This document shows, in pieces, positions 26,253-35,432 of a stretch of DNA of 64,000 nucleotides. The stretch's first letter is position 1, and every line of letters starts with the position of its first letter. A model generated the notes under the pieces. That model made no database searches. It was not told the DNA's origin and saw only the letters and a list, made by a program, of their open reading frames with translations. The position numbers and the translations under genes are program-made. This DNA is from Candidatus Melainabacteria bacterium (GTDB taxonomy: Bacteria > Cyanobacteriota > Vampirovibrionia > 2-02-FULL-35-15): the NCBI GenBank assembly GCA_023250155.1, contig JAHFBG010000001.1, positions 249,131 through 313,130 on the forward strand, read 5' to 3'.

Positions 26253-26306
26253 TCACTATAAGAGTTTCAAAGAAGAAATTTAATTAGTCAAATAAGATAC
26301 ATAGCA

Positions 26307-28541
26307 TTGGAAGAAAAATCTGAGACAATCCTAGTCAAAGAATTCTTAGAGAAATTCTCTAAGTTAAGCAGGCCTGATGCTGACTATGAAAAAGTTAAAA
26401 AAGCCCTGGATTTTGCATGCAAGTTACATGGCGGACAAAAAAGAGTTAGCAATGAACCTTATATTGTTCACCCTTTAGCAGTTGCTGAGATACTAATCGA
26501 GTTGAACTGTGATACTGACACTGTTTGTGCTGGTCTTTTACACGATACTTTAGAAGATACTGATACCAATATTATGCAGCTTGAATCTATGTTTGGACAT
26601 CAAGTAAGCCAGCTTATTGAAGGTGTTACAAAGCTTGGGAAATTAAGTTTCATTTCTACTAAAGAACATCAAGCAGAAAACTTTCGCAAAATGCTTATGG
26701 CTATGGCTGTTGATTTAAGGGTTGTTTTGGTTAAGATTGCTGATAGGCTACACAATATGAGAACTTTAAATTTTCTATCAGCCGAGAAACAAAAAAGAAT
26801 TGCTCAAGAGACCTTAGACATTTTTGCACCATTAGCAAACAGGTTTGGATTAAACAAAGCAAAAAATGAATTAGAGGATTTAGCTTTTTGTTATTTAGAT
26901 CCACAAAAGTATAAAGAAGTTGAAGGTCTTGTAATAGGAGATAAAGAATATGGTGAAAAGAAAATAAAAGAAATAATTACAAAGATAAAAACAGAATTAA
27001 GCAAATCAGGAATTAAAGCAGAAATTTACGGACGTCCAAAACATCTTTATAGTATAAATAAAAAAATGCAAAGGCTTGAAACCAAAGAACTCTATGATCT
27101 GCTTGGCATAAGAATTATAGTTGAGAGAGAAAGGCAATGTTATGAAGTGATGGGAATTATCCATGATTTATTTAGACCGATTCCAGGGAAGTTTAAAGAT
27201 TATATAGCTATTCCAAAAAACAATATGTATCAGTCTTTGCATACTGCTGTAGTAGGACCACATGGCAGGCCCGTTGAAATTCAGATTCGAACAGAAGAGA
27301 TGCATCAAATTGCAGAATATGGTATTGCTGCTCACTGGAAATATAAAGAAGCTGGTAGTACTAAAGCTGATAGCATGTATGATGAAAAGCTTTCATGGAT
27401 TAGACAGCTAATTGAATGGCAAAGCGATTTAAAAGATCCTGAAGAGTATGTTGATGCTGTAAAACTAGATTTTTTCTCAGATGAAGTTTTCATTTTAACT
27501 CCAAAGGGTGATGTAATTGATTTGCCCAGAGGATCTACACCTGTTGATTTTGCCTACAATATTCATACTGACATTGGGCATAAATGCATTGGTGCCAAAG
27601 TCAATGGACGAATGGTTCCTTTAGATACGCAGTTAAGAAATGGAGACATTGTAGAAGTTATAACAAGTAAAAATGCTCGCCCTAGCTTGGATTGGTTGAA
27701 CTATGTTGCTACAAGCTCTACAAAAAACAAAATCAGACAGTGGTTTAAAAAATTACATAAAGAAGATCATGTTGAACAAGGTAAAAAACTTATTGAAAAT
27801 GCTTTTGGAGAAGATAGAGCTGATGAAATAATGGCCTCACAGGATTTCATTGAAGCTATACAAAAATTAAACAGAGCTTCAAAAGAAGATCTTTTAGCTT
27901 CTCTTGGTTGTGGAGATGTTACTATTTCACAATTACAAGGTAAGCTAAAAGGACAGTTACCTCAAAAAGAAAAACAAGAACAAGAAGCAGTACCGGATTT
28001 TTCATCTCCTGAAAAAAAGGAAGAAGGAGAAATTGCAGCTTTAGATGGAATGTTGCACCACCTTGCAAAGTGTTGTTCGCCATTGCCAGGTGAAGATATA
28101 GTAGGTGTTGTATCAAAGGGTAAAGGAATTACAGTGCATAGAGCAGACTGTCAGAATTTAGATTTTGTAGAAAGTGATAGAATGATGCCCATCCAATGGC
28201 AAGGCTCAAAAAACAAATCATATAGTGCAGCACTTGAAATTGAATGTATTGATAGAGTTGGGATCTCAAGAGATATTTTAAATAAAGTTGCAGATGAAAA
28301 AATAAATGTCAGAGATTTAAGAGTTATTGCAAGGAATACTAGTGATACTGCTATTATAAAAATCGTTGTAGAAGTTTCAGATCTTTATGATCTAAAGAAA
28401 ATTATGGCAAGCATAAAAAGAGTAGGGGATGTATTAAATGTTTTTCGATCAGGTGAGTACAAAAGAAGTACCTTATTTAAGAAAAAAGCAAACGGTAAGG
28501 ATAAAAGCGGAAAAACAAACAAAACTATTCAAAGCAATTAG
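26307..28541 (+). CDS. spoT: Bifunctional (p)ppGpp synthase/hydrolase RelA/SpoT
   Basis: A 744-residue Rel enzyme that makes and degrades the alarmone (p)ppGpp. The HD hydrolase domain (about 30-185) is intact, with HxxxV near HPLAVAEIL and LLHDTLEDT. The synthetase domain (about 240-365) has YGRPKHLYSI, LLGIRIIV and VEIQIRTEEMHQIAEYGIAAHW. TGS (about 400-460), a helical/zinc-finger part with CCSPLPGEDIVG (near 592) and a C-terminal ACT domain (about 645-715) follow. Both active sites look complete. The start is TTG 26307, with no good Shine-Dalgarno sequence. The last 30 residues are lysine-rich. Confidence 0.95.
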   Translation: MEEKSETILVKEFLEKFSKLSRPDADYEKVKKALDFACKLHGGQKRVSNEPYIVHPLAVAEILIELNCDTDTVCAGLLHDTLEDTDTNIMQLESMFGHQVSQLIEGVTKLGKLSFISTKEHQAENFRKMLMAMAVDLRVVLVKIADRLHNMRTLNFLSAEKQKRIAQETLDIFAPLANRFGLNKAKNELEDLAFCYLDPQKYKEVEGLVIGDKEYGEKKIKEIITKIKTELSKSGIKAEIYGRPKHLYSINKKMQRLETKELYDLLGIRIIVERERQCYEVMGIIHDLFRPIPGKFKDYIAIPKNNMYQSLHTAVVGPHGRPVEIQIRTEEMHQIAEYGIAAHWKYKEAGSTKADSMYDEKLSWIRQLIEWQSDLKDPEEYVDAVKLDFFSDEVFILTPKGDVIDLPRGSTPVDFAYNIHTDIGHKCIGAKVNGRMVPLDTQLRNGDIVEVITSKNARPSLDWLNYVATSSTKNKIRQWFKKLHKEDHVEQGKKLIENAFGEDRADEIMASQDFIEAIQKLNRASKEDLLASLGCGDVTISQLQGKLKGQLPQKEKQEQEAVPDFSSPEKKEEGEIAALDGMLHHLAKCCSPLPGEDIVGVVSKGKGITVHRADCQNLDFVESDRMMPIQWQGSKNKSYSAALEIECIDRVGISRDILNKVADEKINVRDLRVIARNTSDTAIIKIVVEVSDLYDLKKIMASIKRVGDVLNVFRSGEYKRSTLFKKKANGKDKSGKTNKTIQSN

Positions 28542-28578
28542 CAGTCTTCCAAATGATTCCCATGCTATAAAACTCATA

Positions 28579-28968
28579 TTATTCTCCTTCTTGTTTTTCT
28601 TCAGTTCCTTTTGATTTAGTGATTATCACATTGCTTGGACAATCATAAATACTTAGTTTGTATTGCTTTGTGTTTTCTGGACACTTATCTTCTTCGCGAT
28701 AAGAACATGAATAAATGGATTGATATTCATCTTCTTTTTGCTTAGAGCAACAACACAAACTAAATGCAGAAGGTGGCCTACCGTATTCTCTTATTTCATA
28801 ATATCCAGAACTTTGTGCAAATACTGGACTTATCAAATTAATAAGAAGAGCCATTAACATTGACAATTTAATTGCATTGATTAATGATCTAAAATATAGG
28901 ACTTTAATCCTACTTTTTTGTTTCGGCCTAACTGAACTTATTTCTGACTTATTAAATGTATTTTCCAT
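28579..28968 (-). CDS. Secreted cysteine-rich hypothetical protein
   Basis: A 129-residue protein with an unusually long basic N terminus (1-30), a hydrophobic span (about 31-50) and a likely signal peptidase site after VFA (about 51). The mature part is small and cysteine-rich: a CCC triplet at FSLCCCSK plus cysteines in YSCSY, DKCPE and YDCPS. It is followed by an acidic tail. This suggests a periplasmic or surface disulfide or metal-binding protein. No family recognised. It lies between convergent relA/spoT and maf, in the same direction as maf. Confidence 0.55.
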   Translation of the reverse strand: MENTFNKSEISSVRPKQKSRIKVLYFRSLINAIKLSMLMALLINLISPVFAQSSGYYEIREYGRPPSAFSLCCCSKQKEDEYQSIYSCSYREEDKCPENTKQYKLSIYDCPSNVIITKSKGTEEKQEGE

Positions 28969-29062
28969 GTAGTCGGGTTCTCCCTACAGTTAGGGATATG
29001 CCCTTCTAGAATCAGGGTTAAACAGGTGTTTTGGAGGATTGACACAGTATTTGTGAGATTAA

Positions 29063-29659
29063 TCACGTGGTGGAATGGTTTAATTTTGAAATAATTCTTA
29101 TGAACTGGTTAACAGGTAATCCAACCACATTGAAATAATCCCCATCTATTCTCTTTATAAACTTCTTTCCTTTTCCTTGAATAGCATATGCACCAGCCTT
29201 ATCAAGTGGTTCTTTGGTTTCTATATATTCCAAGGCTTCTTTTTTTGATATGTTATTCATATGTACTTGAGTAGTACAGGAATCTAAGATTACAAGTTTA
29301 TTTTTAAGATCAATTATGCACATACCTGTAATAACTAAGTGTTTCTTTTTACTTAGAAACAGCAATTTATTTAGAGCATCCTTTTTATTTTTAGGTTTGC
29401 CAATTATTTTATTTTTACAAACTACCATTGTGTCAAAGCCTGTAATTATTTCATCTCCATGTAAGTACATATGATGACATGCACCCATGCATTTTAAAAG
29501 GCTTAGGATTTTTACTAGTTTTTTAGAATCAAGTACTTTAAGTTTTTTAATTAGCAAATTCTCATTGAGATTTGTATTAATTACTCTAAACCTAATGCCA
29601 GCATCTTTTAAGATTTTTTTTCTGCGTGGGGAACCTGAGGCTAGTATTATTTTTCTCAT
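29063..29659 (-). CDS. maf: Maf-family nucleoside triphosphate pyrophosphatase
   Basis: A 198-residue Maf protein, which hydrolyses non-canonical or excess nucleoside triphosphates and is linked to division arrest. The N-terminal LASGSPRRKKIL (6-17), GFDTMVV near 74, IGKPK near 85, the KAGAYAIQGKGKKFIKRIDGDYFNVVGLPV block (about 154-183) and DGDY are all family features. The stretch between 20 and 60 is more divergent and lysine-rich than usual. TATTAT lies 7 bp before the ATG and overlaps the promoter of the divergent TPR gene, 20 bp away. Confidence 0.88.
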   Translation of the reverse strand: MRKIILASGSPRRKKILKDAGIRFRVINTNLNENLLIKKLKVLDSKKLVKILSLLKCMGACHHMYLHGDEIITGFDTMVVCKNKIIGKPKNKKDALNKLLFLSKKKHLVITGMCIIDLKNKLVILDSCTTQVHMNNISKKEALEYIETKEPLDKAGAYAIQGKGKKFIKRIDGDYFNVVGLPVNQFIRIISKLNHSTT

Positions 29660-29679
29660 CTCTTGTATAATATAACTCT
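29660..29679. promoter_or_regulatory. Overlapping divergent promoter, maf / TPR gene
   Basis: Only 20 bp separate the two start codons. The centre is TATAATATA (29666-29674): TATAAT for the rightward gene ends 8 bp before its ATG, and the same bases read TATTAT on the other strand, 7 bp before maf. Both transcripts would begin at or within a base or two of their start codon, and the two promoters should exclude one another. Confidence 0.5.
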
Positions 29680-30720
29680 ATGCTTAAAACAATTATAGTT
29701 CTAATAGTTCTAACACTAAGTTTAGGTGCTTCATATGCTCGTGATGTTTTAGAGGAAACAAGTAAAAAGCCAGAAATTACAATAGAAAAAATTAAAGAGA
29801 ATATTGTACTCAAAGATTCATTGAAGTGGACAGAATCGTTAAGATTAAAAGATTTTTATTTGCATCCCAGCTATTTAGAACTAAAAGAAAATCTTACTAA
29901 GTATAAAGAAGACCTTGAAAAAAAATATAAAGATACACCTAGTGTATACAGTCTTTCATTAGAATATGGGCTTACTTTAATAGATACAGGTGAGATTGAA
30001 AAAGCAGAAATAGTATTTAACAAAGCAGTGAAAGATTTCACCAATAATCCTGCTCCTAAAATCTATAAAGCCTGGGTTGATGCTTGCAATGGAAAATATG
30101 TCCTTGCTAAAGATATCTGGCTGCCAACAGCCAAAGAAAAGCTTGAGTTTGGTCTTTTTAATGGAATGTGGATGCCTTATCAGGTAGATGCTATTCTTGG
30201 ACTAGGTCTAATTAAGAATAATCTTCCAGAAAAGGATAAAAAAGAAGTTGAAGATGTATTAAATGAAATTATTCAACACTTTTCTAACAATCCTAAACTA
30301 GCTGTATTGCCTATTTCTAGTGATCTTCAATCTGGAAAACTTGAAGATGCTAAGGGTAAATTAGACGAGTTATTAGTAACTAACAGTGAAAATTCTGTAT
30401 TAATTACACTTCTTGGAATTACAGAGTTGCTTAAAGAACATAATAGTGAGGCTCTTAACTTATTTGATAAATCTAAAAACATATATCCTTATTCTCCATC
30501 TAACAATTTAATGAGAGCAAGGGCTTTATTTGCTTTAAAAAATAAAGATTCTGACTCTGTAGTTGAAGAGGCAATCAAGTTAGATCCTGTCTGGAAAATT
30601 GCTAATTTAAAAAAGAAAAAGCTACTTCCTTTTAAGAGCTATACAGAAAATGTAAAAATTAAGGAAGAGATTAAAGAGTTAAAGACAGAAGATCTTTTAA
30701 AAGACAATAAGACCAATTAA
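29680..30720 (+). CDS. Secreted TPR-containing protein
   Basis: A 346-residue protein with a signal peptide (about 1-20, ending SYA) and tetratricopeptide-like helices. The region about 245-315 (TLLGITELLKEHNSEALNLFDKSKNI...LDPVWK) resembles the TPR start of the neighbouring 1142-residue protein (ILLGIKKLISGKFDDALKLFDEANAVDP...LEPDWY), so the two share ancestry in that part. It is probably periplasmic and a partner of the downstream beta-barrel protein. The gene ends 115 bp before it. No enzymatic motif is seen. Confidence 0.72.
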   Translation: MLKTIIVLIVLTLSLGASYARDVLEETSKKPEITIEKIKENIVLKDSLKWTESLRLKDFYLHPSYLELKENLTKYKEDLEKKYKDTPSVYSLSLEYGLTLIDTGEIEKAEIVFNKAVKDFTNNPAPKIYKAWVDACNGKYVLAKDIWLPTAKEKLEFGLFNGMWMPYQVDAILGLGLIKNNLPEKDKKEVEDVLNEIIQHFSNNPKLAVLPISSDLQSGKLEDAKGKLDELLVTNSENSVLITLLGITELLKEHNSEALNLFDKSKNIYPYSPSNNLMRARALFALKNKDSDSVVEEAIKLDPVWKIANLKKKKLLPFKSYTENVKIKEEIKELKTEDLLKDNKTN

Positions 30721-30835
30721 ATATTCCTAACTATAGTTAACTTTCATTACAATTTTTATCCCTTGTGGGATACCAATTTATACCAATACATCTATGTGAT
30801 AGCATGAACCTTAATAAGAAGAAGAGTTTATTATC

Positions 30836-33800
30836 ATGAAATCAATAAGATTAGTTGTTTTACTTTTGAGTTTTTTGTTATTTCTAGGCCTTCCTTTATA
30901 TGCAGCGGCTGATAAGTCTGCAGGAAGAATAGTTAGCTTATCTGGCACGGTAAGTATTGTTAAAGGTGGAACTAAGACACAAGCAAGACCATTCCAAACT
31001 TTAGATGCAGGGGATGTAATATCCACAGGAGCAAATTCACGTGTAGCCATATTACTTCGGGATGAAAGTTTGGTTAAATTAAATGCAAATTCTCAAGTGA
31101 CAATTAAAGATGTGGCTCCTATGATTAAACCAGTTTCTGCTGGTGGGTCGGATAAAACTAAACTACAGCATGATTCTGGTGAAATGTGGGTTAGAACAAA
31201 GAATAGACCCGGAAAAATGGAAATTGATACAAAGTCAGGTTCTGCTGCTATCCGTGGTACAGAGTTTATTATTAGTGCAAATGATGCTAAAACACAGTTG
31301 ACTATTGTAGAAGGCTTGGCAGAACTATCAAATCCACTTGGTTCTGTATCAGTTGCTCAAAATGAACAAGCAGAAGTTACCCCTACTACAGCGCCAGTAA
31401 AGAGAACGCTTACTATTGAAGAGACAGAAAATACAGTTCAATGGATATTCTATTGGCCAAACAATTTAAAATTAAAAGAAGAAGTGGGTGATACCAGTCT
31501 TGAATTTTTAACTCAAAACTATGAAAACAATCCATCCAAAGCAGAGCCTAAGATATTGCTTGGTATAAAGAAGCTTATTAGTGGCAAGTTTGATGATGCA
31601 CTAAAGCTTTTTGATGAGGCAAATGCAGTCGATCCTAATTCAGCTACAAATCACATAATGAGATCAAGAGCATTATTTGTACTTCATAGACAAAAAGAAG
31701 CACTAGAAGCTATTAACAAAGCTATTGAATTGGAGCCTGATTGGTACCTTACTCACTCAGATAAGAGTAAACTTTTAGGTGCTCAGGGAGATTTTATATT
31801 AGCTGAAAAAGAAGCTAAGAAAGCCATTGATCTAGGTGGTGATAGTCCAGAGCCATGGATTAGCTTAGGCGATGTTCAATACTCATTTGGAAAAATTAAA
31901 GATGCATCAACTAGTTTTCAAAAAGCCCTAGAAATAGACTCAAACCTTGCAGAAGCTCATTTAGGTAAAGCAAGAACTTTAATTAGTCGTTTTTATAATA
32001 GCGATGCAATAGATGAGTTTTTATCTACAGTACTTTTAGAGCCTGGTTTAGCAAGAGCACATTTATATTTAGGACAAGCCTACTATCAAAACAATGAAAC
32101 CCAGAAAGCTATAAATGAAATTAAGGCAGCAAGAGAACTAGATCCAAAAGACCCATTAATTTTAAACAGCTTATCCATTATTTATGATGTTGCTCATGAG
32201 TATGGTATGTCACTTGAACTTGATGAAGAAACCATTCACATTACACCAAATCTCCTTGAAGCTGGCGCTAGACAAAGTCGAAACCTTTCAGTAGCATCTG
32301 GAAATCTTGGTATAGAGCCACTTAGGTTTGGGCTTTCTGACTGGGCATTTTTCCAAGCAAATAAAGCACTTAGAGAAAATCCAATTGATGGAGCTAGCCA
32401 TTTTACACTTGGTACGGTTTATAACAGCAATAAAATTGAACCTGTAATTCCAAAAGGTGAAGGAACTGGTGCTGCTCAAGCTCAGTTAAGCACTGGTCAG
32501 GTTAGAGGACTAAGAGGAACCAACCTAACAGGTGTTAATGCAAAAACATCTACCAATGAATACAATTTAGGTTTAAATTTTGCATCTGACTCTGAAAGAC
32601 TGATAGGAAAACTACTTTCGCCTAGCGTTATTGGCTCTCCAAATGGAAGATATAGATTTTTTAGAGCGCCTGAACTTTATGTAACTACTGAAGGCTTGTT
32701 TGGACAGCAACAAATTTCTCTTGTACATGAAGGTACTGTTAAAACAAATGGTTACCTTGGTACCCCATGGAATATCTATGTAAATGGTGAGTTTATGGGT
32801 GGCTATGTAAAAGATGTTCTTGGAAATATTACAGGCAGAGGAAATAGATCATTTTATAAAACAGATTTAGCCTTTAGTCCAATGAAATCATTAGATGTCA
32901 TTGGTTCGTATACAAGAGCTGATGTCAATATGAGACTCTTTGATAAGACCTTTATGGGCGATCGATCGTTGTTTACACCTGACTTAAATCTTTTTGATCT
33001 TGCATATAATTGGCATCCAAATCCTAAAAATGTACTTTTAGGTAGATTCTTTGGTGAAGTTACTTCTACAAGATTAGATAGTAGTAATCCTGATTTAGGC
33101 GATTTAATGTTGTTTGCAGGGATTTTTCCAAGAAACTATGGATATCAAACTCGTTACCTTTCAAACCACAATAACCACAGATTTACATCAGGAGTTGAAT
33201 GGATTAGAGCAAACAATCCAGCACAAGTTAGTTTAAATTTCCTTAGTATGGGATTGGTCCCACCAATTCAAACAATAAGCTATTTTAAAGAGCGCTCACG
33301 ATATGACATACTTACAGGTTATACACAAGACTTAATTAGAATAAATCCTAGAACTGATTTTGTAGCAGGCTTTAGATATGATCAAATTTCCCAAATAACA
33401 AAAGACAATTCAATTGTTCAGGCAGTTACCGATGGAATGACAGCAAGTACACTTGATTTTGCTAGAAGAAGCACTGATAGAGTTTCATTTAGTCCTCAAG
33501 CAGGTGTTGCATATACTCTTGGTGATAATACTGTACTTAGACTTGGTTCACAACACAAAGCATTTTATAATACAGCATTCTCTGAGCTTGCTCCACAGGA
33601 TGTAGCAGGCTTACCGTTTGGTGATCAAGGAGAGTTCTTTACACGTGGTACAGAAGGCTGGGAGCATGCAGCAAGCTTAGAGCATAGGCTTCCATGGTAT
33701 GGATTCTTTAAATTCAAACCATTTTATAGAAGGATGTTAGTTAGAAACTTTGATAGCTTAGCTGACTACCAAGTCCAAAGAATTAGAAATGCAGGATTTG

Positions 33801-34264
33801 AATTAGGTTACAACCAACTCATAGCTAAACAAGTAGGTTTCTTTGCAAATTATGTTTATCAACATGTAAGGGATAGAACTCCATATAAAATATTTGATGA
33901 TGTAACAAGCACTCTTGCCATTGTAAATGGCAGAATCCCTACCTACCAAGTACCAAACAGATTTAGATTTGGTTTAACGTGGCATAGCCCAACTGGATTT
34001 AGTTTCAACTATATAAACACTTACATTGGACCAAAGTTTGCTAGTGTGGCTGAAAAAGATAAAATAAATGGTTATTTCTTAGGGGATGTAAGTCTTACTT
34101 ATGAATCACCAAGAACAAAGAGTTATTTAGCCACCCTTGGTATAAACAATATTTATGGTGCAGCCTTTAGACAATCGCTTCGTCAAAGAGATCCAGGTGT
34201 TACATTCTATGGAAACTTTGAAATCCGTGGTGTACTTCCATTCGTAGCGCATTTCTGGAAATAA
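30836..34264 (+). CDS. FecR-TPR-outer membrane beta-barrel fusion protein
   Basis: A 1142-residue exported protein. A signal peptide (1-24) is followed by a FecR domain (about 25-185: GRIVSLSGTVSIVKGGTK...GDVISTGANSRVAILLRDESLVKLNANSQVTI...GSAAIRGTEFIIS). TPR repeats fill about 215-480 (AEKEAKKAIDLGGDSPEPWISLGDVQYSFGKIKDASTSF and similar). The remaining 600 residues alternate aromatic and polar positions like an outer-membrane beta-barrel of the TonB-dependent receptor type (DVIGSYTRADVNMRLFDK; FKFKPFYRRMLVRNF; GVLPFVAHFWK at the end). No plug domain or TonB box is evident. The FecR part may sense or bind peptidoglycan or a ligand. Likely an assembly or secretion platform in the outer membrane. 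Confidence 0.78.
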   Translation: MKSIRLVVLLLSFLLFLGLPLYAAADKSAGRIVSLSGTVSIVKGGTKTQARPFQTLDAGDVISTGANSRVAILLRDESLVKLNANSQVTIKDVAPMIKPVSAGGSDKTKLQHDSGEMWVRTKNRPGKMEIDTKSGSAAIRGTEFIISANDAKTQLTIVEGLAELSNPLGSVSVAQNEQAEVTPTTAPVKRTLTIEETENTVQWIFYWPNNLKLKEEVGDTSLEFLTQNYENNPSKAEPKILLGIKKLISGKFDDALKLFDEANAVDPNSATNHIMRSRALFVLHRQKEALEAINKAIELEPDWYLTHSDKSKLLGAQGDFILAEKEAKKAIDLGGDSPEPWISLGDVQYSFGKIKDASTSFQKALEIDSNLAEAHLGKARTLISRFYNSDAIDEFLSTVLLEPGLARAHLYLGQAYYQNNETQKAINEIKAARELDPKDPLILNSLSIIYDVAHEYGMSLELDEETIHITPNLLEAGARQSRNLSVASGNLGIEPLRFGLSDWAFFQANKALRENPIDGASHFTLGTVYNSNKIEPVIPKGEGTGAAQAQLSTGQVRGLRGTNLTGVNAKTSTNEYNLGLNFASDSERLIGKLLSPSVIGSPNGRYRFFRAPELYVTTEGLFGQQQISLVHEGTVKTNGYLGTPWNIYVNGEFMGGYVKDVLGNITGRGNRSFYKTDLAFSPMKSLDVIGSYTRADVNMRLFDKTFMGDRSLFTPDLNLFDLAYNWHPNPKNVLLGRFFGEVTSTRLDSSNPDLGDLMLFAGIFPRNYGYQTRYLSNHNNHRFTSGVEWIRANNPAQVSLNFLSMGLVPPIQTISYFKERSRYDILTGYTQDLIRINPRTDFVAGFRYDQISQITKDNSIVQAVTDGMTASTLDFARRSTDRVSFSPQAGVAYTLGDNTVLRLGSQHKAFYNTAFSELAPQDVAGLPFGDQGEFFTRGTEGWEHAASLEHRLPWYGFFKFKPFYRRMLVRNFDSLADYQVQRIRNAGFELGYNQLIAKQVGFFANYVYQHVRDRTPYKIFDDVTSTLAIVNGRIPTYQVPNRFRFGLTWHSPTGFSFNYINTYIGPKFASVAEKDKINGYFLGDVSLTYESPRTKSYLATLGINNIYGAAFRQSLRQRDPGVTFYGNFEIRGVLPFVAHFWK

Positions 34265-34342
34265 ATAGAACATTTTTTAAATTAATTAGTAGTTTCTTGA
34301 CTAGTAATAGTATGACAAACTAATATTTATCTTGTCATTTCA

Positions 34343-34636
34343 ATGCAAGTTAATAAATCACAATTATATTTACAGCCACAAGGTATACCAGTACCACCTA
34401 AAAAAGATATAGATGAACTTATCTTTAAAACAAATCAAATTTTAAAGAAATTAAAACTTGAAGATATAAAAATAAATATTTCTGAATATCCAAATGGGCA
34501 TCAATACGTGATTTTAGAAGGGCCAGCATATGGGTGGCCGACTGTAGAAGAGATAAAAGAAAAAGTCTGGAAAGAACTAAAAATAGCACTGGTGTATTTA
34601 GAGTTGAAATATGTGCCTTATAGCAAATTAAGGTGA
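34343..34636 (+). CDS. Hypothetical protein, 97 residues
   Basis: A 97-residue soluble protein, not recognised. Features: a proline-rich start (PQGIPVPPKKD), a helix (IDELIFKTNQILKKLKL) and a short alpha/beta part with an aromatic-glycine segment (EGPAYGWPTVEEIKEKVWKEL). Normal codon use and a clean frame support coding; no Shine-Dalgarno sequence is seen. It is convergent with the next gene, 8 bp away. Confidence 0.5.
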   Translation: MQVNKSQLYLQPQGIPVPPKKDIDELIFKTNQILKKLKLEDIKINISEYPNGHQYVILEGPAYGWPTVEEIKEKVWKELKIALVYLELKYVPYSKLR

Positions 34637-34644
34637 TTTATCTT

Positions 34645-35178
34645 TTATTCTGTACAAACTTCTTTAAAAAACGCTTTTGAAATTTCTTCTACTTGTAAGC
34701 CTTGTTTTACTTTAATTGAATACCATGCTGCTAAATTATAAATTTGTGTTTTATTTAACTCTGATCCAGTGTTAAGAGTAGCAAGAACCAGTGAGGCAAA
34801 GCCTTTCAAATGTTCTGGACTAGGTTTTGACGTTTTAAGTAAAAGAAGAATTCCACCTGTTACAAGATTTATATAATTAGATTTCCCATGCTCATCAAAT
34901 ATATCGTATATAAGTTCACAAGCTTCTAATTGATCATCACGAGCACCAACTTCATTTTTTAATCCTTCTAATAGAAGCTCTTGTGATAAAACCAGACTTT
35001 TTAAGTCTTTCTGTGGAATAGACTCAGGATTTATTTTTGGCTTATCTTCTTCCCTTGGAGCCACTGGAGTTTTTGATCCTTTCCAGTAAGAAGGAGTAAC
35101 GTACCTAAATATAGAAGATAGTCCCATGAATAGAAATATTCTAGTTAAAAAGATTAATGTAGTCAATGCGTCAAGCAA
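34645..35178 (-). CDS. Hypothetical protein with N-terminal membrane segment
   Basis: A 177-residue protein starting at TTG 35178 (weak support; ATG at residue 18 is an alternative). Residues 1-20 are hydrophobic and could be a membrane anchor. A proline- and charge-rich linker (about 30-55) then leads to a helical domain (60-175) with HEAT-like or four-helix character. No catalytic motif or known family. Upstream on the other strand lies the long leader of the 844-residue gene. Confidence 0.5.
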   Translation of the reverse strand: MLDALTTLIFLTRIFLFMGLSSIFRYVTPSYWKGSKTPVAPREEDKPKINPESIPQKDLKSLVLSQELLLEGLKNEVGARDDQLEACELIYDIFDEHGKSNYINLVTGGILLLLKTSKPSPEHLKGFASLVLATLNTGSELNKTQIYNLAAWYSIKVKQGLQVEEISKAFFKEVCTE

Positions 35179-35321
35179 ATACTTTAATTCTTAAGACATT
35201 ATAAATAGCATTTATTCTTATTAGATTTATTACATTTTTAAAAAGACTACTGGAATAAAAAAGGTTAAGGCTTCGTTATTAGTAGTGTAAAAGCTGAACA
35301 CAGCAGATTATCAGATAGTTA

Positions 35322-35397
35322 CAAGTTTAGGATTTGTCCGATTTATTCGGTAAATCCGATCAACGGAGAAAGATTGATCAATGAAAGCGCAAACTTG
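35322..35397 (+). promoter_or_regulatory. Three-stem leader RNA upstream of the TIM-barrel/cNMP fusion
   Basis: A closed three-way junction can be drawn by eye. The outer stem pairs CAAGTTT (35322-35328) with AAACTTG (35391-35397). Hairpin 2 (35330-35357) pairs GGATTT/AAATCC and CCGA/TCGG around TTTAT. Hairpin 3 pairs GATCAA (35358-35363) with TTGATC (35374-35379). The ribosome binding site AAGGAG and ATG 35433 follow about 25-35 bases later. Hairpin 2 matches those at 18524 and 51450 with compensatory changes, so it is probably a conserved cis-acting RNA. Confidence 0.62.
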
Positions 35398-35432
35398 TTT
35401 TGCACTTTATATAAATAAAGAAGGAGAAAATC

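Noticed and set aside
30836..34264. Ordinary TonB-dependent receptor
   Set aside because: The barrel-like C terminus invites this call, but there is no plug domain or TonB box, and FecR plus TPR occupy the N-terminal half.
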